From: Marinobacter salinexigens
Lineage (GTDB): Bacteria; Pseudomonadota; Gammaproteobacteria; Pseudomonadales; Oleiphilaceae
Length of the DNA: 64,000 nucleotides
Direction of reading: 5' to 3'
Assembly: GCF_008370345.1 (NCBI RefSeq)
Contig: NZ_VTUU01000014.1
Location: 1 to 64,000, forward strand
Below are positions 61,164 to 64,000 of the stretch, piece after piece. Numbering within the stretch: position 1 is the first letter of the stretch; the number at the start of each line of letters is the position of its first letter. The position numbers were made by a program, and so were the translations under genes. A model generated the notes under the pieces. That model searched no databases and had not been told where the DNA came from. It was given only the letters and a program-made list of their open reading frames with translations.

Positions 61164-61940
61164 TCACTGTTGGCCGGAATGGTGGGCGTTTGTGCGTGCT
61201 TTCAGGCTGCGCAGTACTTCCAGTTCCTTGGCGCTGGGCGCAGGGGTGGTCTCCAGTGTGTCCGCAAAACGGATCTCCCAGCCCGTGGCCTCAATGACAT
61301 CTTCACGGGTTACGTCGGGGTGCAGCGAGGTAACCACCAGTTCCTTGGTTTCAGGGTCGGGTTTCAGGATGCACAGGTCGGTGATGACAATGGTCGGCCC
61401 GCGGCCGATGTTGGGAACATTGTCCCGGGCTTTGCCATCGCGACCGAAGCCAACTGTGGTGACGAAGTCCACGTCTTTGACGAAGGTGCGTTTGGAGTGC
61501 TTCACGGTAATGAAGACTTCCTTCGCGTTGGTGGCAATTTCCGGGGCACCACCGCCACCGGGCAGGCGTACTTTCGGTTCCCGGTAGTCGCCAATCAGTG
61601 TGGTGTTGAGGTTGGCGTAGCGGTCAATCTGAGCCGTACCCAGGAAGCCTACGCTGATGTGGCCGCCCTGCAGCCAGTAACGGAACATCTCCGGGACAGA
61701 TACGGTAGTCAGGGCAGACTCGCACAGTTCGCCGTCGCCGATGGACAGCGGCAGAACGTCTGGCTTGGTCTGTAGCGTGCCGGATTCGTAAATCAGGGTA
61801 ACGTCAGGAGCGTGAGTCAGGCGTGCCAGATTGGCCGCTTCGCTTGGCAAACCGATGCCTACGAAGCAGGTCATGTCGTTGTTCAGCGCCCGTGCAGCGG
61901 TGACGCTCATCATTTCTGAAGAAGTAAATTCAAGGCTCAT
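61164..61940 (-). CDS. catJ: 3-oxoadipate CoA-transferase, subunit B (CatJ/PcaJ-like)
   Basis: The 258-residue subunit has the catalytic Glu in LIYESGTLQ and GGGGAPEIATNAKEVF. Length and sequence match the longer CatJ-type subunits. ATG 61940 has AGGAG 7 bases upstream and overlaps the subunit A stop (ATGA). Works with the 61940-62755 product. Confidence 0.85.
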   Translation of the reverse strand: MSLEFTSSEMMSVTAARALNNDMTCFVGIGLPSEAANLARLTHAPDVTLIYESGTLQTKPDVLPLSIGDGELCESALTTVSVPEMFRYWLQGGHISVGFLGTAQIDRYANLNTTLIGDYREPKVRLPGGGGAPEIATNAKEVFITVKHSKRTFVKDVDFVTTVGFGRDGKARDNVPNIGRGPTIVITDLCILKPDPETKELVVTSLHPDVTREDVIEATGWEIRFADTLETTPAPSAKELEVLRSLKARTNAHHSGQQ

Positions 61941-62755
61941 CACTGGGCTCCTTTCTCGAAAACGTTGTCTTTCAGCCAGGTCTGGAAAGTTTCGCGGTCC
62001 CGGGCAATGCCGTCCCATTCTTTGTAGAAGGCGTTATCGCGGTCGTAGTAACCGAGGGCATAGGACGGCTTAGCGCCCTTGGGGGCTTCTGCAATGGCAG
62101 TAACGGCCCATGAGGGCAGTACGCAGGCATTTACCGAGGCACCCAGGTCGTCGACGATTTCCTCAACCGTCACGATGCTGCGCTTGGCCGCCAGAACCAC
62201 TTCTTTCTGGATACCCACAATGCCTTCAATCAGGACGTTACCCTTGCGATCAGCACGCTGAGCGTGAATGACCGCCACGTCCGGGCGAACCGAGGGTACG
62301 GCCGCGAGCTTTTCGCCAGTGAACGGGCACTCAATGAACTTGATCTGGTCGTTAACTTTCGGCAGGTCGCTGCCGACATATCCGCGAAGCACTGCCAGGG
62401 GCAGGCCTGCTGCACCCGCTTCATACGCGCAGGCCATGGCGGCATGACTGTGTTCCAGGATGTCCACTTTGTGCGGCCAGCTTTTCTCCACCGCATCGCG
62501 GAGGCGGTGGAGAGAACCGACTCCGGGGTTTCCGCCCCATGAGAAGATCAGTTTTGTTGCACAGCCCGCACCGATCATCTGGTCATAAACCAGATCCGGA
62601 GTCATTCGGATCAGGGTGAGGTTGCGCTTTTCCTGACGAATGATTTCGTGGCCTGCAGCAAAAGGAATCAGGTGGGTAAAGCCTTCCATCGCAACGGTGT
62701 CGCCGTTGCTGATGTGTCGGCTCACGGCTTCCTGGAGGGAGAGGAATTCAGCCAT
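61940..62755 (-). CDS. catI: 3-oxoadipate CoA-transferase, subunit A (CatI/PcaI-like)
   Basis: The 271-residue subunit has GDTVAMEGFTHLIPFAAGHE and IFSWGGNPGVGSLHRLRDA, as in CatI. The complex moves CoA from succinyl-CoA to 3-oxoadipate. First gene of the four-gene operon, preceded by three PcaR-type operators. Confidence 0.85.
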   Translation of the reverse strand: MAEFLSLQEAVSRHISNGDTVAMEGFTHLIPFAAGHEIIRQEKRNLTLIRMTPDLVYDQMIGAGCATKLIFSWGGNPGVGSLHRLRDAVEKSWPHKVDILEHSHAAMACAYEAGAAGLPLAVLRGYVGSDLPKVNDQIKFIECPFTGEKLAAVPSVRPDVAVIHAQRADRKGNVLIEGIVGIQKEVVLAAKRSIVTVEEIVDDLGASVNACVLPSWAVTAIAEAPKGAKPSYALGYYDRDNAFYKEWDGIARDRETFQTWLKDNVFEKGAQ

Positions 62756-62786
62756 GGCAGTGTCTCCGTGTTGTTTCTTTTAAAAA

Positions 62787-62820
62787 GTTCGATATACGAA
62801 CATAAGTTTAATATGCGAAC
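62787..62820. promoter_or_regulatory. Two IclR/PcaR-type operators before catI
   Basis: GTTCGATATACGAAC (62787-62801) is a nearly perfect 15-bp palindrome, and GTTTAATATGCGAAC (62806-62820) repeats it 19 bases on. Their form and tandem layout match sites of the PcaR/PcaU/PobR group, which bind GTTCG-type half-sites. They lie 30-65 bases before the catI start. Confidence 0.75.
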
Positions 62821-62886
62821 ATGATGGCGTGATTTGATTCTTATCGTCAAGTACAAAATTTCACCAATTTGCTCAGGTGCACGGAT

Positions 62887-62901
62887 GTTCGGAGTACGAA
62901 C
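62887..62901. promoter_or_regulatory. Third IclR/PcaR-type operator, near the regulator gene
   Basis: GTTCGGAGTACGAAC is a third copy of the 15-bp palindrome, 52 bases before the regulator start at 62954. It probably serves autoregulation. Confidence 0.7.
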
Positions 62902-62953
62902 TAGCTGTTACCATGCGCGGATACTGAATTTTCACGGCGTTGAAGGAGCCGGA

Positions 62954-63733
62954 ATGGACGAACAGATTCTCAAGCCCGGGGATCGGGATTATGTGGGAGC
63001 CCTGGCCTCAGGGCTGGACGTGCTTCAGGCGTTTGATGCCGAGCATCCCCGCATGACATTGAGTGAGGTTGCAGCCCGGACGGATATGGATCGGGCAAAG
63101 GCGAGGCGTTTTCTGCTTACCCTGCATGCCCTTGGTTTCGTAAAACGCAGTGGTCGTCAGTTTGAGCTCACGCCACGGGTTTTGCAGCTTGGCTATGCCT
63201 ATCAGGCATCAAACCAGTATCGGGCAGTCATCCAGCAGTATCTGGAAGATATAACGGCGGAGTTGGGAGAGTCGTCTTCACTGGCGGTACTTGATGGTGA
63301 CGATGTGGTCTACGTGGTGAGGTCTGCCGCCCGACACCGATTGATGGCGATTACGCTGTCTGTGGGTACCCGCCTGCCAGCCGCTTATACCTCCATGGGG
63401 CGGGTTTTGTTGGGGCAGTTGTCGGAGCAAGAGTTGGAAGCCTTCCTTGATCGGGTTCATCTGGAGCCCTACACCGGGGCGTCGGTCACCTCCAGAGAAG
63501 CCCTGCGTGAGGCCATAGTCTCGGCGCGGGAGCAGGGCTATGCCATTGTCGATCAGGAGCTGGACTCGGCGTTGCGCTCAGTGGCTGTGCCAGTATTTTC
63601 AGGCAACGGTGAATGCCTGGGGGCGATCAATATCAGTACCAACGCGGCACGGGTGAATATGGATACGCTTGAGGGCACCTATCTGCAGCGCCTGAAAGAC
63701 GTGGCGGAGAAGGTTCGACGGATCACCCGTTAA
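62954..63733 (+). CDS. pcaR: PcaR/PobR-type IclR-family regulator
   Basis: The 259-residue regulator starts DYVGALASGLDVLQAFDAEHP and has the winged helix LSEVAARTDMDRAKARRFLLTL, as in PcaR, PcaU and PobR. The effector domain (residues 80-255) carries SLAVLDGDDVVYVVRS. PcaR activates pca genes with 3-oxoadipate as effector. I chose ATG 62954, with AAGGAG 5 bases upstream. Its stop codon directly abuts the stop of the convergent LysR gene. Confidence 0.85.
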   Translation: MDEQILKPGDRDYVGALASGLDVLQAFDAEHPRMTLSEVAARTDMDRAKARRFLLTLHALGFVKRSGRQFELTPRVLQLGYAYQASNQYRAVIQQYLEDITAELGESSSLAVLDGDDVVYVVRSAARHRLMAITLSVGTRLPAAYTSMGRVLLGQLSEQELEAFLDRVHLEPYTGASVTSREALREAIVSAREQGYAIVDQELDSALRSVAVPVFSGNGECLGAINISTNAARVNMDTLEGTYLQRLKDVAEKVRRITR

Positions 63734-64000
63734 TTACGGGTACCGCCCCGTCAGTCTGTTCTCGACCAGTTCATCAAGAATGGTGTTGGCCAGCCGCATC
63801 ACAGCATTCGGGTTTTCCCCGCGCCTTCGCGACGCAATGACCGGCGTGGTGATGTTGTGATCTTCCAGTGGCATAAAATCTACCCCTTCCCGATTCAGTT
63901 TGCGCACCTGCTCAGGAACCAGAGTGAAGCCCATATCGGATGCAACCAGAGAAAGCGCCGTCTGGAGATCGTTTACATGCTGGCTGACGTGAATTTTCAG
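63734..64000 (-). CDS. LysR-family regulator, C-terminal part (BenM/CatM-like), cut by the window edge
   Basis: Read on the minus strand, the visible 88 residues run from the window edge to a TAA at 63736. They contain HVNDLQTALSLVASDMGFTL and VPEQVRKL, the usual end of the effector-binding domain of CatM/BenM/PcaQ-type regulators. The helix-turn-helix and start lie outside the window. It may control catechol or protocatechuate genes beyond the right edge. Confidence 0.82.
   Translation of the reverse strand: MKIHVSQHVNDLQTALSLVASDMGFTLVPEQVRKLNREGVDFMPLEDHNITTPVIASRRRGENPNAVMRLANTILDELVENRLTGRYP

Overview
The window looks like one continuous chromosomal stretch from a marine gammaproteobacterium. 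Marinobacter or a close relative is the best guess, from the mid-to-high-50s GC, the gene content and protein style; this is inference, since no rRNA or other taxonomic marker is present. Almost all of it is catabolic and transport genes, with few hypothetical genes. The only mobile DNA I see is the end of an IS3-family element at the left edge. I found no tRNA, rRNA or CRISPR array.

Region 1 (about 0.2-37 kb) is a large nucleobase nitrogen-scavenging region centred on a complete rutABCDEF operon and rutR. Around it lie three isopenicillin N synthase-type Fe(II) dioxygenases, three amidohydrolase-superfamily enzymes (one close to 8-oxoguanine deaminase), a guanine deaminase-like enzyme, three further isochorismatase-fold hydrolases (two in tandem, like biuret hydrolase), a formamidase, an HpxZ/AtzH-like protein, a YdfG-like malonic semialdehyde reductase, a ferritin-like/rubredoxin fusion, and four complete ABC importers (two nucleoside/BMP type, two NMT1/THI5 type). 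No rutG-type permease is present. Six operons carry a sigma-54 (-24/-12) promoter I could read by eye, and a seventh has a degenerate one. Most are paired with an operator of the form TTGACCA-N2-TGGTCAA, the site known for E. coli RutR. The BMP operon at 11.5-5.0 kb has the same layout with a GntR-type palindrome instead. I read this as an expanded Rut regulon: general nitrogen control through sigma-54 (an NtrC-like site lies before rutA) plus pyrimidine sensing by RutR.

Region 2 (37-47 kb) is mixed: an EamA exporter, a two-receiver diguanylate cyclase, a probable LysR remnant, an AraC regulator divergent from a Baeyer-Villiger monooxygenase-esterase pair (ketone to ester to alcohol plus acid), a short membrane MCP, an AraC and an IclR regulator whose 3' ends overlap, and a DcaP-like porin.

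Region 3 (47-59 kb) is an alcohol-oxidation region: a Liv-type ABC importer, an aldehyde dehydrogenase, a GMC oxidoreductase with a Tat-exported small subunit, an outer-membrane protein of the phenol-degradation (MetA) family, and a divergent AcoR-like sigma-54 activator with a sigma-54 promoter and an upstream inverted repeat.

Region 4 (59-64 kb) is the end of the beta-ketoadipate pathway: enol-lactonase, thiolase, two CoA-transferase subunits, a divergent PcaR-like IclR regulator with three matching 15-bp operators, and the C-terminal part of a LysR regulator running off the right edge.
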